32,813 nt of DNA, taken from Euryarchaeota archaeon UBA170. Its GTDB lineage: Archaea; Thermoplasmatota; Poseidoniia; Poseidoniales; Thalassarchaeaceae. Within the stretch, counting starts at the first letter, position 1. Every line of letters begins with the position of its first letter. The notes beneath the pieces were generated by a model. That model was not told where the DNA came from and made no database searches. It saw only the letters and a list, made by a program, of their open reading frames with translations. The stretch is from NCBI GenBank assembly GCA_002499345.1, contig DALF01000044.1:1-32813 (forward strand). The letters are read 5' to 3'. Shown here one piece after another: positions 1 to 8,493 of the stretch. The position numbers and the translations under genes were made by a program.

Positions 1-1
1 T

Positions 2-511
2 GTCGTTAGTGCCGTACAACATGCTGTTGTTGTGAGTAAAGAAATAGAGTATCTTTGTGAAGTAAACACGGATTCTGATAGTGAAAGATATGATGAGATA
101 ATGACTTCCATAATGGATGGTTACCATCGAGTAAAGAGAGGATCGAATCTTAATATTAGCTCCATAACTACTCCCTTTGGAGAAATGGAAGATTTGTATG
201 CCGAAGTAGAGTCAGTAGTTGCGGACGTAGTCGAAAGTAAGCGCTTGCCAGTTGTCACTTTTTCAGCGGGAGGAATTGCCACTCCGGCAGACGCGGCTTT
301 GATGATGAGCCATGGGATGGACGGGGTATTCGTTGGCTCTGGTATCTTCAAGAGCTCTGATCCAGCTAACACTGCAGAAGCCATAGTAATGGCTACACAC
401 CACTACAATGACCCTTCTATTGTTTCTGAGGCTTGCTCGATGATTGGTGAAGCTATGCCTGGACTGGAGATTGAGACGCTTGCGGTAAGACTTGAAGAAA
501 GAGGATGGTAG
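2..511 (+). CDS. pdxS: Pyridoxal 5'-phosphate synthase lyase subunit PdxS (3' part only)
   Basis: PdxS condenses ribose 5-phosphate, glyceraldehyde 3-phosphate and ammonia (supplied by the glutaminase PdxT) into pyridoxal 5'-phosphate in the cytoplasm. The frame is open from base 2, so the 5' end lies outside the window and about 169 C-terminal residues are visible. The diagnostic stretch is RLPVVTFSAGGIATPADAA followed by DGVFVGSGIFKSSDP, the phosphate-binding loop of the (beta/alpha)8 barrel, and the protein ends in ERGW as is usual for the family. A GTG at 32 is internal and is not the start. The stop lies only 2 bases before the convergent stop of the next gene. No pdxT is visible in the window. 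Identification is very secure. Confidence 0.96.
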   Translation, partial: VVSAVQHAVVVSKEIEYLCEVNTDSDSERYDEIMTSIMDGYHRVKRGSNLNISSITTPFGEMEDLYAEVESVVADVVESKRLPVVTFSAGGIATPADAALMMSHGMDGVFVGSGIFKSSDPANTAEAIVMATHHYNDPSIVSEACSMIGEAMPGLEIETLAVRLEERGW

Positions 512-513
512 TA

Positions 514-1554
514 CTACTTTCTAGTTTTCCTGAAAGCTCCAACTTTCCTAGATTTCTTTCTTTTCTGCGGAATTGAGGTATTTGCACTGGGAGATGCTTG
601 GGGATCTCCTGACATTGAACCACCCAGTGTTAGTGAACCCTCTGAGAGTAGTCTATCTGTAAGAGAGTCGGCAAGAGTCTCGTCTTTATCTGGCGTCTTG
701 AGGGCTTCTCTGACAGACTCATTGTGTTCCCTTATCACTCTAGCCCTTTCCTCCCTTCTCGACTTCATTTCGTCTCTAGCCTCGTTCACCTCTTTCAGCA
801 GAGACTCAATTTCTGCGTGGACCGAGTTAGCCAATTCTTTAGACTCCACGAATATCCCATGAAGCCTGTCTCCTTCTGCCCTCAGGAAGTCACGTTCTTC
901 CAGCATTGGCTTTACTTCCTCCCAAATGGCATCTGCTTCTTCATGAGCTTTTTTCATCTCTTCATGTTGAGCATCTGCTTCTGCCTTCAGAGTCTGGATT
1001 GTTCCTTCCAAATCACCGAGATCGATCGTGATGGCCTCGAATTCGGCGGCCTTAGGAAGTAGTTCGTCTCTTCTTGACGCCAAATTTTTCAGTTTTCTCA
1101 GAAGCCTGTTCTCAGCTTTTAGAGTCAATGTTCCATCAGTCATGAGCCTATTCTCTATTTGTGAAATCTCAGCGATAGCTTCTGATAATTCAACCACATC
1201 TGATTTGGCTTTACCAGCTTCATTTCTCCGCCCTCTCTTGCTGTTGATAATTTCTCTTATTCTAGACTGTATTGCATCTCTTTGAGCTTGATGTGACTTT
1301 GCCCTAGCTCTGACTTCTTTCTGCTCGGATAGTTTTTCCTCAATGTTAGATCTTATTTCCTTTGATTGTTCTTGAACTGAATTCCTAGAATTAGCGGCCC
1401 TTCGAGCGTCTTCATTATGAGAGGCTCTTTGATCCCGCATCCTTCTTAGCCTGGACTCCATAGCGTGAAGCCTGGTTTTTAGATCGTCGTCGGGACCATT
1501 TTCCTCATCGTTCACATCTGTGCGACAAGGTGGATGTTCTTGAATGGAACTCAT
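514..1554 (-). CDS. COG1340-like archaeal coiled-coil protein (paralogue 1)
   Basis: A 346-residue, highly charged, almost entirely helical protein with long heptad-rich stretches and no signal peptide or membrane segment. The segment MTDGTLTLKAENRLLRKLK (about residues 138-156) resembles the conserved mid-protein motif of the archaeal COG1340 coiled-coil family, and the run of E/A/D/H-rich helices that follows also fits. The C-terminus has a short LLSEGSLTL element and then a basic Ser/Lys/Arg tail. It is the last gene of a four-gene leftward operon; its ATG overlaps the upstream stop by one base (TGATG), indicating translational coupling. Family members are sometimes mislabelled phosphoserine phosphatase; no HAD motif is present here. 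A structural or scaffolding role is only inference. Confidence 0.72.
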   Translation of the reverse strand: MSSIQEHPPCRTDVNDEENGPDDDLKTRLHAMESRLRRMRDQRASHNEDARRAANSRNSVQEQSKEIRSNIEEKLSEQKEVRARAKSHQAQRDAIQSRIREIINSKRGRRNEAGKAKSDVVELSEAIAEISQIENRLMTDGTLTLKAENRLLRKLKNLASRRDELLPKAAEFEAITIDLGDLEGTIQTLKAEADAQHEEMKKAHEEADAIWEEVKPMLEERDFLRAEGDRLHGIFVESKELANSVHAEIESLLKEVNEARDEMKSRREERARVIREHNESVREALKTPDKDETLADSLTDRLLSEGSLTLGGSMSGDPQASPSANTSIPQKRKKSRKVGAFRKTRK

Positions 1555-3122
1555 CAGAGAAGACCTAGAACAGAGCCTGCCAAGGGAAGTAAAGGGGAAG
1601 TCATAGCAATGAGAGCGCCTATCATGAACATCGCCCCCACAGTCCTTCTAGTTCTCGTTATTAAGTCGCTTCCGACTTGGACATTAAGCACTCTTCCTGA
1701 GATGAGATTTCCTGAGTCGTCCTCAAGCCTTACTGTAACCGTAGCCTCTCCTTTGATGGAGGGAAGGAGGCTTTGCCAAACGATACTTGTACTATTTGTC
1801 ATTTCTTGAATCATAAAAGAAAGAGAAGAGGGATTGAGTGGATCTGATGAAGAAATGAGAGGTGATGAATGTAACCTATACACACACTCATTGGGCTTGA
1901 AATCTGGAGTTTGGATCTTCAGCACTATATCCCTTGGCTCATCACCAGAATTGAGTATGAATGCAAATAAGTTTGCTTGACCGACGACGAGATTCTCCAT
2001 ATCGACATCGAACCAGAATCCTCCATCAGAGCTACTAATGCCTCTCCTCATCCTCATTCTATCATGCAATCTGAAAAATGGCTTGCATTCACTTCTAGCG
2101 TGTTGAAGTAGTCTATCCCAAGTTTCTTCACCAACCTCTGGGTGTCTGAAAAGACCATCTATCGCTGTTGGCTCGACCATCAATTCCAGATTCTTTCTGA
2201 ATTCAGATTCAGATATTAGGGACGATCTTCTCAGGTGAAGTAGCAACAGAAGTGACTCTTGTAACTCGGAAAGCGTGCAACCTTCTCTGAGTTCCGATCT
2301 CACCGTTTTTAGATACTCCGTAATTCTAATTCCCAAAAGGGGATCAATATGGGCTTTAATGACATCATTGAAAGGTCTGGTCAACAGTGCTGGATGGATT
2401 GGAGGAGAGAACGCCTCGAGCATCCCCCAAGGTTCGGAAGCATTGAATCTGGATCTAACAGAAATTAGCTGGACCCCGTAACCAGCCAAGAGACATCCAG
2501 TAGACAATGCCAAGAGGACGGGGCTAACCTGTTCTTCGCCGGATGGAAACCACAGCGATAAGGCGAGAAGAATTGATGAGATTCCTATCAGAGATGAAAT
2601 TGCTGTAACCTGTCTGATTGAGCCATCCAATGTCGCCCTCATCTCTGCATATCCATGAGAGCTCCTAAAAGTCAATCCAGATGAGGTTAGTGCGTCCGCT
2701 TCATGATGAAATATTGTTCTTGAATAGGTCATCATCCTAAGTAATATTGTGAGTAGGAATATATCGGCAATTAGAATTAGCAATGCGACGGCATATGTTG
2801 TACGGACCAATGAAAATCCGCCAGCGGCTTCCCTGAGAGTATCGTTCCACCATTCCATATCGTTACTGCCGTAGGATTGGGCGGCCCCAAGTAGGACGAT
2901 TGTTAACAATGGAAGGAATAGTACTAGCCTAGCCCCTCCGCTTACCAATAATCTATCCAACCTCAAGAGTGCAGATTCTTTCGAGCGTAGGGTGTCGTCC
3001 ATCCAAGTGGTCCCTGCAGTAGAGATATTGGAAAATGGGACAGAAGGAGCAGGTGGGGGGACACCGGCTAGCTCGTCCGCCATGGAATCGAGGTTCAAAT
3101 TTTCACTATCTTTATCAATCAT
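1554..3122 (-). CDS. Multi-pass membrane protein of unknown function
   Basis: A 522-residue protein not recognised as a named family. It has a short acidic/proline-rich N-terminal tail, two hydrophobic helices (about residues 66-82 and 107-129), a soluble loop, two more helices (about 172-192 and 199-221), a roughly 270-residue soluble region that ends in a beta-rich part (about 350-480), and a hydrophobic C-terminus (about 494-520). The ATG at 3122 is chosen because it overlaps the regulator stop by 8 bases; the frame stays open to 3167, but starting there would give a basic extension inside the upstream gene. Third gene of the operon with the CARDB/zinc-ribbon protein and the DtxR-type regulator, and coupled to the coiled-coil gene downstream. 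The context suggests an envelope-associated complex, which is inference. Confidence 0.7.
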   Translation of the reverse strand: MIDKDSENLNLDSMADELAGVPPPAPSVPFSNISTAGTTWMDDTLRSKESALLRLDRLLVSGGARLVLFLPLLTIVLLGAAQSYGSNDMEWWNDTLREAAGGFSLVRTTYAVALLILIADIFLLTILLRMMTYSRTIFHHEADALTSSGLTFRSSHGYAEMRATLDGSIRQVTAISSLIGISSILLALSLWFPSGEEQVSPVLLALSTGCLLAGYGVQLISVRSRFNASEPWGMLEAFSPPIHPALLTRPFNDVIKAHIDPLLGIRITEYLKTVRSELREGCTLSELQESLLLLLHLRRSSLISESEFRKNLELMVEPTAIDGLFRHPEVGEETWDRLLQHARSECKPFFRLHDRMRMRRGISSSDGGFWFDVDMENLVVGQANLFAFILNSGDEPRDIVLKIQTPDFKPNECVYRLHSSPLISSSDPLNPSSLSFMIQEMTNSTSIVWQSLLPSIKGEATVTVRLEDDSGNLISGRVLNVQVGSDLITRTRRTVGAMFMIGALIAMTSPLLPLAGSVLGLL

Positions 3123-3774
3123 GCAAATTCTCCGTACGCGATAAAATCTTTTTCGATATGTATTCACTTATCGAAATCTTATTCCCATCACAGTAGATAC
3201 CATCCTCATTCATTTTTATCTTTGACCCAATACCTAAACCGACTAAACTCAGAGTCTTAATTTCAGTGGTGCTCAAAGCAATAATTTCAATTGTTGCTGT
3301 GGTCCCAATTGGAAGATTGTAAAGTGGAAGTAAAAGACCATTATTAACTGGCTTCACCGATCTCTTGACAGTAGGAATTCTTACTCCCCCTGGAGTCTTA
3401 TCAGGATACCCTAGCATCCTGTCTAGCGCTTCCTCCAAATCCGGGGTGATGCCATGCTCCATTTTGCAGGATACAGCATCTACATCGCCATCAAATCCGA
3501 TTATATCTATGAGTAAAATCTTCAATAGTCCCTCTCTTCTTTTAATGCCAGCCGCAGTATTGAAGCCTTTTGGAGTAAGCCTACAGCCCTTGTACGGAAT
3601 ATATGTCAGTAAATCTCTTTCCGATAGTCTTTGAATCATTTCAGTAGTAGAAGCGTTAGAAACTAACATTGATTCTGCTAGTTGTGAAGTTTTCACAATT
3701 GTACTTGGCTCTTTATCATATATCTCAAAGATCTTCTTTAGGTACATCTCCTCAAATTCACTTAGTTCATCCAT
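3115..3774 (-). CDS. DtxR/MntR-family metal-dependent transcriptional regulator
   Basis: A 219-residue protein with the DtxR layout: N-terminal winged helix-turn-helix (about residues 5-70), dimerisation and metal-binding domain (about 72-135) and a C-terminal FeoA/SH3-like domain (about 150-205). The primary metal site is recognisable: Met10, Cys103, Glu106 and His107 (CKMEH) correspond to DtxR Met10, Cys102, Glu105 and His106. The ancillary-site residues His79, Glu83 and His98 of DtxR appear replaced by Glu, Lys and Asp in my hand alignment, so two-site activation may differ. The gene overlaps both neighbours by 8 bases and sits in the middle of an operon with membrane proteins rather than beside a metal transporter, which is unusual. 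Whether it senses Fe2+ or Mn2+ cannot be read from the sequence. Confidence 0.88.
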   Translation of the reverse strand: MDELSEFEEMYLKKIFEIYDKEPSTIVKTSQLAESMLVSNASTTEMIQRLSERDLLTYIPYKGCRLTPKGFNTAAGIKRREGLLKILLIDIIGFDGDVDAVSCKMEHGITPDLEEALDRMLGYPDKTPGGVRIPTVKRSVKPVNNGLLLPLYNLPIGTTATIEIIALSTTEIKTLSLVGLGIGSKIKMNEDGIYCDGNKISISEYISKKILSRTENLHD

Positions 3775-5674
3775 CTAAATCGCCTCCAAGTGCCATGAAT
3801 TCACATCTGCATGCGGGGCATCTAGACATCACTGGCCTCTTATCTAGTGGGACCTTTAGCAACTGATCGCATGAGGGGCATGGAAGTATATCGGTATCGG
3901 ACATAGACGATACATCTACTGATTTTTCTAAAATTTTATTTTGGATATTTTCTTCATTTAGAGTGGATTCGTCATTAATCTGGATTTTTTCTTTTACACC
4001 TACCTCGAAACTGTTTGAACAGGCTGGACATCTCACTCTTCCTATGTGATCGCCTGGAATACTGAGCCTCTGACTACACGTTGGACAGGATGCTTCAATG
4101 TTATCCCGCTCTCTCCTCTTCTCAATTCTTGAAGTTGAATCGGGGCCTTTCTTTTCGGTATCTGGCGTTCTTTCTGTCGCGACGCGCCAGAATGCCAATA
4201 TCACCATCATCAAAACTAGCCCCGAAACTGCACCCAAAAGTGCGGCAGTCGGATCAAAGGGGATCTCGAAGCTGTCTGAAGACCTTTGATTAGCCTGAAC
4301 TGCTATACTTCCAATTGCAGTACTTATGTCCGATGAAAATTTTACTTGAAGGGCCGTAGTTCCCTCGTCCTGCCAATCCTGGACGGTCAAGGATATTTGC
4401 TTGGACTCTCCAATATTTATTCGGGCTATGGATAGTCCTGAATTAGTGTAAATAAATCCATCTGAGACTCTAGAAAGAGATACTTCGCCTGGCATAGAGT
4501 TTGAATTGCCCTGATTGGAAATTGTACATGTGATTACTAGTGTGTCGGAAAAATCGAGATTAGCGGGGTTCTGGGAACATGAGGAAATCTCTATTATTGG
4601 CTGTGGACTGATTAGCTGTACATCCAAATCAGGAGTTTGATTTGAAGTCCAACTTAATGCACTTATGGAAATCCTAATTCTATCTAGATCAAGACTTGGA
4701 TTAGGAATCTGAATATTGAGCTCTCTTACGCCATGGGACAGGGTAATCGTGAATTTCTGAAGCTCTTTAGACACTCCGGATTCAAATTCATTTATCGATA
4801 CTTGTGCCTTTCTTTCGGGACCTTCTGTGAGAGATATCCAATAGCTGATATCTAACCCGCCAGAAGCAGACCAGTCACTTGATATGAGGCCCATTTTAAC
4901 CTGCTGTCGTGGGAGAATTGTGATTGTGTGAGTTCCAGTCAAATCAGGGGATACACCTCCTAAATCGCTGTTAATTTTCCACTGAAACTGCTTTTCCCCA
5001 TATGATGTAAAGTTGAAATCAACTGATACCTCTCTGCTTGAACCGGGGCTAATCAAAACAGGTTCTCCTGACAGTATGATCGTTGAGTTGGCATCATAGA
5101 GTGTTAGCATTACTGAGCCTTCCGAGTTGCCTTCGTTCTTTACCAGAATAGATGCTGTGATAGTATCGCCTATATTCGCTGGCTCACCTGTTATAGCGAT
5201 TATTGCATCCCCTGCTGAACTAAACAGAACCGGGTTCGGATATACTATGATATCTCTGGTTTCAGAAATATTTGTTGTTGAGCCGTACAGTGAAATCTCA
5301 AATTTGAATGTCATAGTTCCCTCTATCAGAGGGCCCAATGTAATCTCTGAAATTTGGTCGTCGTTCGCATCCCATGTTTCATTCTGAAACATGGAGGAAT
5401 TCCATACTCCATTAGAGAGTAATTTTAGTTCCCAACTACCATTTATAACCTCAGAACCTGTATTGGAAACCAATACTGATAACCTCACGAAATCGCCATC
5501 TGAAAAGGTTTCATTCCCATTAGGGGAGGATGTAGATTGATCGATCACCAGAATTTCCCAGTCAGAAGGATCTTGAATTTCAATTTCTTGTAATTGGGTA
5601 CTATCGGCAGAAGCAGAATTGGACAAAAGTAGAGTGAGAGAGAGTAATATGATGTATGATGCGGTATGCTTCAT
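3767..5674 (-). CDS. Membrane-anchored CARDB-like surface protein with two cytoplasmic zinc ribbons
   Basis: A 635-residue type I membrane protein. Residues 1-23 form a signal peptide (hydrophobic core IILLSLTLLLS, Ala-Ser-Ala end). Residues about 24-470 are beta-rich repeats resembling CARDB/NEW3-type Ig-like domains, with repeated patterns such as VLVSNTGS, ILVKNEGN and CTISNQGN. One membrane helix lies at about 477-496, followed by a basic linker. The cytoplasmic tail carries two rubredoxin-like knuckle pairs: Cys530/533 with Cys549/552, and Cys599/602 with Cys619/622, each of CPxC type. It is the first gene of the leftward operon and overlaps the regulator gene by 8 bases. Extracellular binding combined with intracellular zinc-ribbon tails next to a metal-dependent regulator suggests transmembrane signalling, but this is inference. 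Confidence 0.72.
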   Translation of the reverse strand: MKHTASYIILLSLTLLLSNSASADSTQLQEIEIQDPSDWEILVIDQSTSSPNGNETFSDGDFVRLSVLVSNTGSEVINGSWELKLLSNGVWNSSMFQNETWDANDDQISEITLGPLIEGTMTFKFEISLYGSTTNISETRDIIVYPNPVLFSSAGDAIIAITGEPANIGDTITASILVKNEGNSEGSVMLTLYDANSTIILSGEPVLISPGSSREVSVDFNFTSYGEKQFQWKINSDLGGVSPDLTGTHTITILPRQQVKMGLISSDWSASGGLDISYWISLTEGPERKAQVSINEFESGVSKELQKFTITLSHGVRELNIQIPNPSLDLDRIRISISALSWTSNQTPDLDVQLISPQPIIEISSCSQNPANLDFSDTLVITCTISNQGNSNSMPGEVSLSRVSDGFIYTNSGLSIARINIGESKQISLTVQDWQDEGTTALQVKFSSDISTAIGSIAVQANQRSSDSFEIPFDPTAALLGAVSGLVLMMVILAFWRVATERTPDTEKKGPDSTSRIEKRRERDNIEASCPTCSQRLSIPGDHIGRVRCPACSNSFEVGVKEKIQINDESTLNEENIQNKILEKSVDVSSMSDTDILPCPSCDQLLKVPLDKRPVMSRCPACRCEFMALGGDLDG

Positions 5675-5777
5675 ATCCTCGCCCCAAAACTTCCGAGATG
5701 AGTAGGCGTATCAAACAAACCCCTTCCAATGCCACATAGTGACCTTTAACAGACGGTCCCGGCTGGAGCCGAATGTA
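5675..5777. promoter_or_regulatory. Divergent intergenic promoter region
   Basis: About 100 bases separate the leftward four-gene operon from the rightward coiled-coil genes. On the plus strand CCTTTAAC (5743-5750) lies 28-35 bases before the ATG at 5778 and could be a TATA box giving a nearly leaderless transcript. On the minus strand a GCGAGG element immediately precedes the ATG at 5674 and can serve as ribosome binding site. I found no convincing long inverted repeat that would mark a DtxR operator. Confidence 0.45.
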
Positions 5778-6593
5778 ATGAACGTCGAACAATTGCTCGA
5801 GGTAAAACCCGAAGAGCTAGCCGAAGGGCTTCTAGCTCGCTGGAAGGCATTAGAAGAGCAGTTGCCCAATGTCATCAGGAATCTGGAAGCAGAAGAAGAG
5901 TCATTGTCTCCACGTGTTAAGAGAGCTGTTGAAGCGCACAGGAAAGCGAATGAAACCGTAGCTGAGAAGAAATCTGAGAGAGATTCTTCCCAGGTAGTTG
6001 CAAGAGCTAAATTATCCGAGGTTAAAGAGTCAATAGAGTCGTTATCCAATAAAGGCGGTATGATAAGCCTTGATCCTGAATGGAAGAAGGTCAAGCTCCT
6101 CGAAGAATTGGAAAATATTGAAGATAAAATAGAAACTTCGGCATTAGATCATAAAGAGGAAGGAAAGTTAATCGCTAAGCGAAGGAAGCTTATTGAGAAG
6201 AATGAGAAATGGCTCAAAGAAAGAAGAGAGTCAAATCCTGAAATGACTAAGTATGTAGATTCGAGGAAGACAATGATATCTAATTTCAGGGTCTCAGAAG
6301 CGGCACACTCTAGGATGTTGAAGGCTGTTGAAAAGGCCCAACCCCTGTATGAGAAGAAAATCTCAATGCAGTCTGAAATTAGAGATGTTAGGAGGCAGTT
6401 AGATCGTGCTAGAGAGCTCTATGCTCAGTCATCGGATGCCATTTCTATGTGGAAGGGCAAATTATCAACCGGTTTTGGAGATAGTGAAACTGGATTTGAT
6501 GATCTCCTCACAGATATGAATAGAGTATTGGAAGGCGGAGCTTCGTCTTTTGCCAGGAAGAGAGTAAAGAATAAAGGGGATGAAGAGGAATGA
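5778..6593 (+). CDS. COG1340-like coiled-coil protein (paralogue 2)
   Basis: A 271-residue charged, helical protein with Lys/Glu/Arg-rich heptads throughout and no membrane segment or enzyme motif. The ATG at 5778 is preferred over the GTG at 5739 because the extra 13 residues look like read-through of the promoter and a TATA-like element sits about 30 bases upstream. The C-terminal LLTDMNRVLEGGASSF element resembles the short GG/Ser-containing tails that end the three sister proteins in this block. First of two overlapping rightward coiled-coil genes; its stop overlaps the next ATG (ATGA). It faces the divergent operon that carries paralogue 1. Function unknown; a filament or scaffold role is a guess from composition. 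Confidence 0.66.
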   Translation: MNVEQLLEVKPEELAEGLLARWKALEEQLPNVIRNLEAEEESLSPRVKRAVEAHRKANETVAEKKSERDSSQVVARAKLSEVKESIESLSNKGGMISLDPEWKKVKLLEELENIEDKIETSALDHKEEGKLIAKRRKLIEKNEKWLKERRESNPEMTKYVDSRKTMISNFRVSEAAHSRMLKAVEKAQPLYEKKISMQSEIRDVRRQLDRARELYAQSSDAISMWKGKLSTGFGDSETGFDDLLTDMNRVLEGGASSFARKRVKNKGDEEE

Positions 6594-7558
6594 GCGAAGA
6601 AGATTTAGCTAGCTCGTTCAGCGATTTAGAAGATCTTGATGGCCATGAAGTTCAAGAAATGAGGAGTGGTCTTGACAGGGATCTTGGCTCTCTTGACGGT
6701 GAAAGAAAAGACTTGCGTTCAGAGAGAATGGACTTAGTTAACAGAGTCACAATATTACGTGGAGTAGTTGGAAAGATGGAAGGTGCTAACTCCGAACGAA
6801 AAGGACTGCTGAGAAGATTTCATGAGATAAAGAAGGCCGCTGATTCTTTTAGAAAGAAGAGGGATGATGTCAACAGACTTATTCCCCCTCCGATGGATGT
6901 ACTGAAAGAATGGCTATCTGAGACACACAGGAGACTGACTACAATTGACAATGACTTGACTGCGGTTCCCACGCTCTCACGAGAGTTGGAGGCATTCAGG
7001 AGATTCTTCGAAATTCAAGCCTCAATTGTCAAGAAGAGCGAATCAGAACAAGCTCACTCGGAATACATAGAGAAAGCTAAGGAAATGAGGGACGTAACTG
7101 TGAAGCTAGATGAGGGCCGAAAAGAGAAAAGGGCCTTGGAGAGCGAGTCTACTTCGGAATCCGGGGATGAAAATAAGGCGAGTAGGTCAGAGGTTAGGAA
7201 GATTAGTAAAAGAATAACAAAAATCGATAAGCGAATGGAATCGATTGATTCCAAAAGGAAGTCTCTGAGGAAGAGTCTTTCAAGGGTCAAGGCGTACCAG
7301 AGGATAACAGGTGGAAGAAATAGAAAAGTTAGATTTTCTGAAATCAAAGCTAAGGCCAAGACCGGTGGCTCTCTGAGTACTGTGGAGCTAGATGCACTTC
7401 TGGGATCTGGAAGTCTCTCGGAATTGACAGATGGGGGGAGCGGGGACATTAGAGCTGAAAATACTGCAAAGGGTCAATCTGGCAAGAGGAAGAGAAGGAT
7501 TGGAGTCTCCCGGAGGGGGCCTAGAAAAGGGAATCTTGCAACTAAGAGGGACGATTGA
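6590..7558 (+). CDS. COG1340-like coiled-coil protein (paralogue 3)
   Basis: A 322-residue charged, helical protein. It begins with an acidic N-terminus (SEEDLASSFSDLEDLDGHEV), runs through long coiled-coil segments, and carries near the C-terminus GGSLSTVELDALLGSGSL (about residues 257-274), similar to the GDTLSTEELMSL end of paralogue 4. After that comes a Lys/Arg-rich basic tail (RKRRIGVSRRGPRKG) that could bind nucleic acid or acidic lipids. Its ATG overlaps the stop of paralogue 2 by four bases, so the two are translationally coupled and may pair as heteromeric coils. The basic tail is a feature shared with paralogue 1. No catalytic motif is seen. Confidence 0.66.
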   Translation: MSEEDLASSFSDLEDLDGHEVQEMRSGLDRDLGSLDGERKDLRSERMDLVNRVTILRGVVGKMEGANSERKGLLRRFHEIKKAADSFRKKRDDVNRLIPPPMDVLKEWLSETHRRLTTIDNDLTAVPTLSRELEAFRRFFEIQASIVKKSESEQAHSEYIEKAKEMRDVTVKLDEGRKEKRALESESTSESGDENKASRSEVRKISKRITKIDKRMESIDSKRKSLRKSLSRVKAYQRITGGRNRKVRFSEIKAKAKTGGSLSTVELDALLGSGSLSELTDGGSGDIRAENTAKGQSGKRKRRIGVSRRGPRKGNLATKRDD

Positions 7559-7580
7559 AGAAATTTATTGCAACTATGTG

Positions 7581-7620
7581 CTTAAATGCCAATACAAATT
7601 CGGTTATATGAGGGTTAGGT
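7581..7620 (+). promoter_or_regulatory. Likely promoter and ribosome binding site for paralogue 4
   Basis: In the 62-base gap after paralogue 3, CTTAAATG (7581-7588) resembles an archaeal TATA box and lies about 35-40 bases before the ATG at 7621. An AGGGTTAGGT stretch directly upstream of the ATG can serve as a weak ribosome binding site. The gene may therefore be transcribed separately from the two overlapping coiled-coil genes before it. Confidence 0.4.
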
Positions 7621-8493
7621 ATGGAGTTAGACGATATAGCTGATGTTTTTGCTCCAGCAAAGGAGACATTGGAGTCTGGCCTAGATGAGAAGCGCGAGCT
7701 ACGTGATGAATTAAATGCCAAAGTCAGGGTTTATCTAGATACCAGGAACGAGGTCAATAGGCAGGTAAAGGAGCTGATATCCGAAGTTCGATCTCAGAAA
7801 GAGATTCGCGATGAGGCGAATGCCAAAGTTAAGGATCTCAAGATTGAAAGAGCTGTTAAATCTGAAGAGTTGAAATCTATTAGGACGGAGTTAAGAGAAA
7901 TTCTGTCAAGACTGGAAGAGAGCGGTGAGAAGGCCAGAAGGAATTCTGGCCCGCCGCCTGCTAAAATTAGGGCTAAGATGGATGCCCTTGAGAGGAAATA
8001 TGAAAGAGGCGGATTCACAGGTGCTAGTGAGAAAGGGTTCTTCAGAGAAATGAAGAAGCTTAGCCATGAGTTGAAGGAGGCTAAGGAATCCAATAAAGAT
8101 GGCGGTAGACTCAGTGATTTGAAATCCGGCGTCCGAAGTGCTGAAAGGGCACAAGAAGAAGCCCATAACAGAGTTGAAAAGGCTGTTTTATCCGCACAGG
8201 ATGCTCATGACCTAATGGTAGAGTTATCAGAGGAAGTGGATAGATTACGTGATCGGGCAAACTCAGCCCATTCCGGATTGACCAGATCCAAGAAGGAGGC
8301 TGACTCCATACATAGCCTCTACATAGTTTCACTTAGGTGCATACACTCTATTCAGGATTTGATAAAGGCCATAGAATTGAGATCGAATGGGAACGTTTCT
8401 GATGAGAAAACGGAGGTGTCTGACTTAATGTCTAAGTTGATGTCAGGAGATACTCTGTCTACTGAAGAGCTTATGTCCCTGCAACGAAATTAG
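7621..8493 (+). CDS. COG1340-like coiled-coil protein (paralogue 4)
   Basis: A 290-residue charged helical protein and, with paralogue 1, the clearest COG1340 match in the block. The pattern is an N-terminal heptad region (KELISEVRSQKEIRDEANAK), then MDALERKYERGGFTGASEKG (about residues 120-139), equivalent to the family motif in which a short loop joins two long helices, then an A/H/E-rich helix pair, and finally the terminal GDTLSTEELMSLQRN. COG1340 proteins commonly end in a comparable 'G..L(T/S)..E...L' element. It ends convergently with the next gene, the two stop codons overlapping. No enzyme motif and no membrane segment. Confidence 0.72.
   Translation: MELDDIADVFAPAKETLESGLDEKRELRDELNAKVRVYLDTRNEVNRQVKELISEVRSQKEIRDEANAKVKDLKIERAVKSEELKSIRTELREILSRLEESGEKARRNSGPPPAKIRAKMDALERKYERGGFTGASEKGFFREMKKLSHELKEAKESNKDGGRLSDLKSGVRSAERAQEEAHNRVEKAVLSAQDAHDLMVELSEEVDRLRDRANSAHSGLTRSKKEADSIHSLYIVSLRCIHSIQDLIKAIELRSNGNVSDEKTEVSDLMSKLMSGDTLSTEELMSLQRN

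Noticed and set aside
514..1554. Annotation of the coiled-coil proteins as phosphoserine phosphatase, a label sometimes seen for this family
   Set aside because: No HAD-family DxDxT motif or compact catalytic domain is present; the protein is coiled coil almost throughout.
7054..7449. Minus-strand frame opposite coiled-coil paralogue 3
   Set aside because: Leu/Ser-rich antisense of a Lys/Glu-rich coiled coil, a typical artefact.
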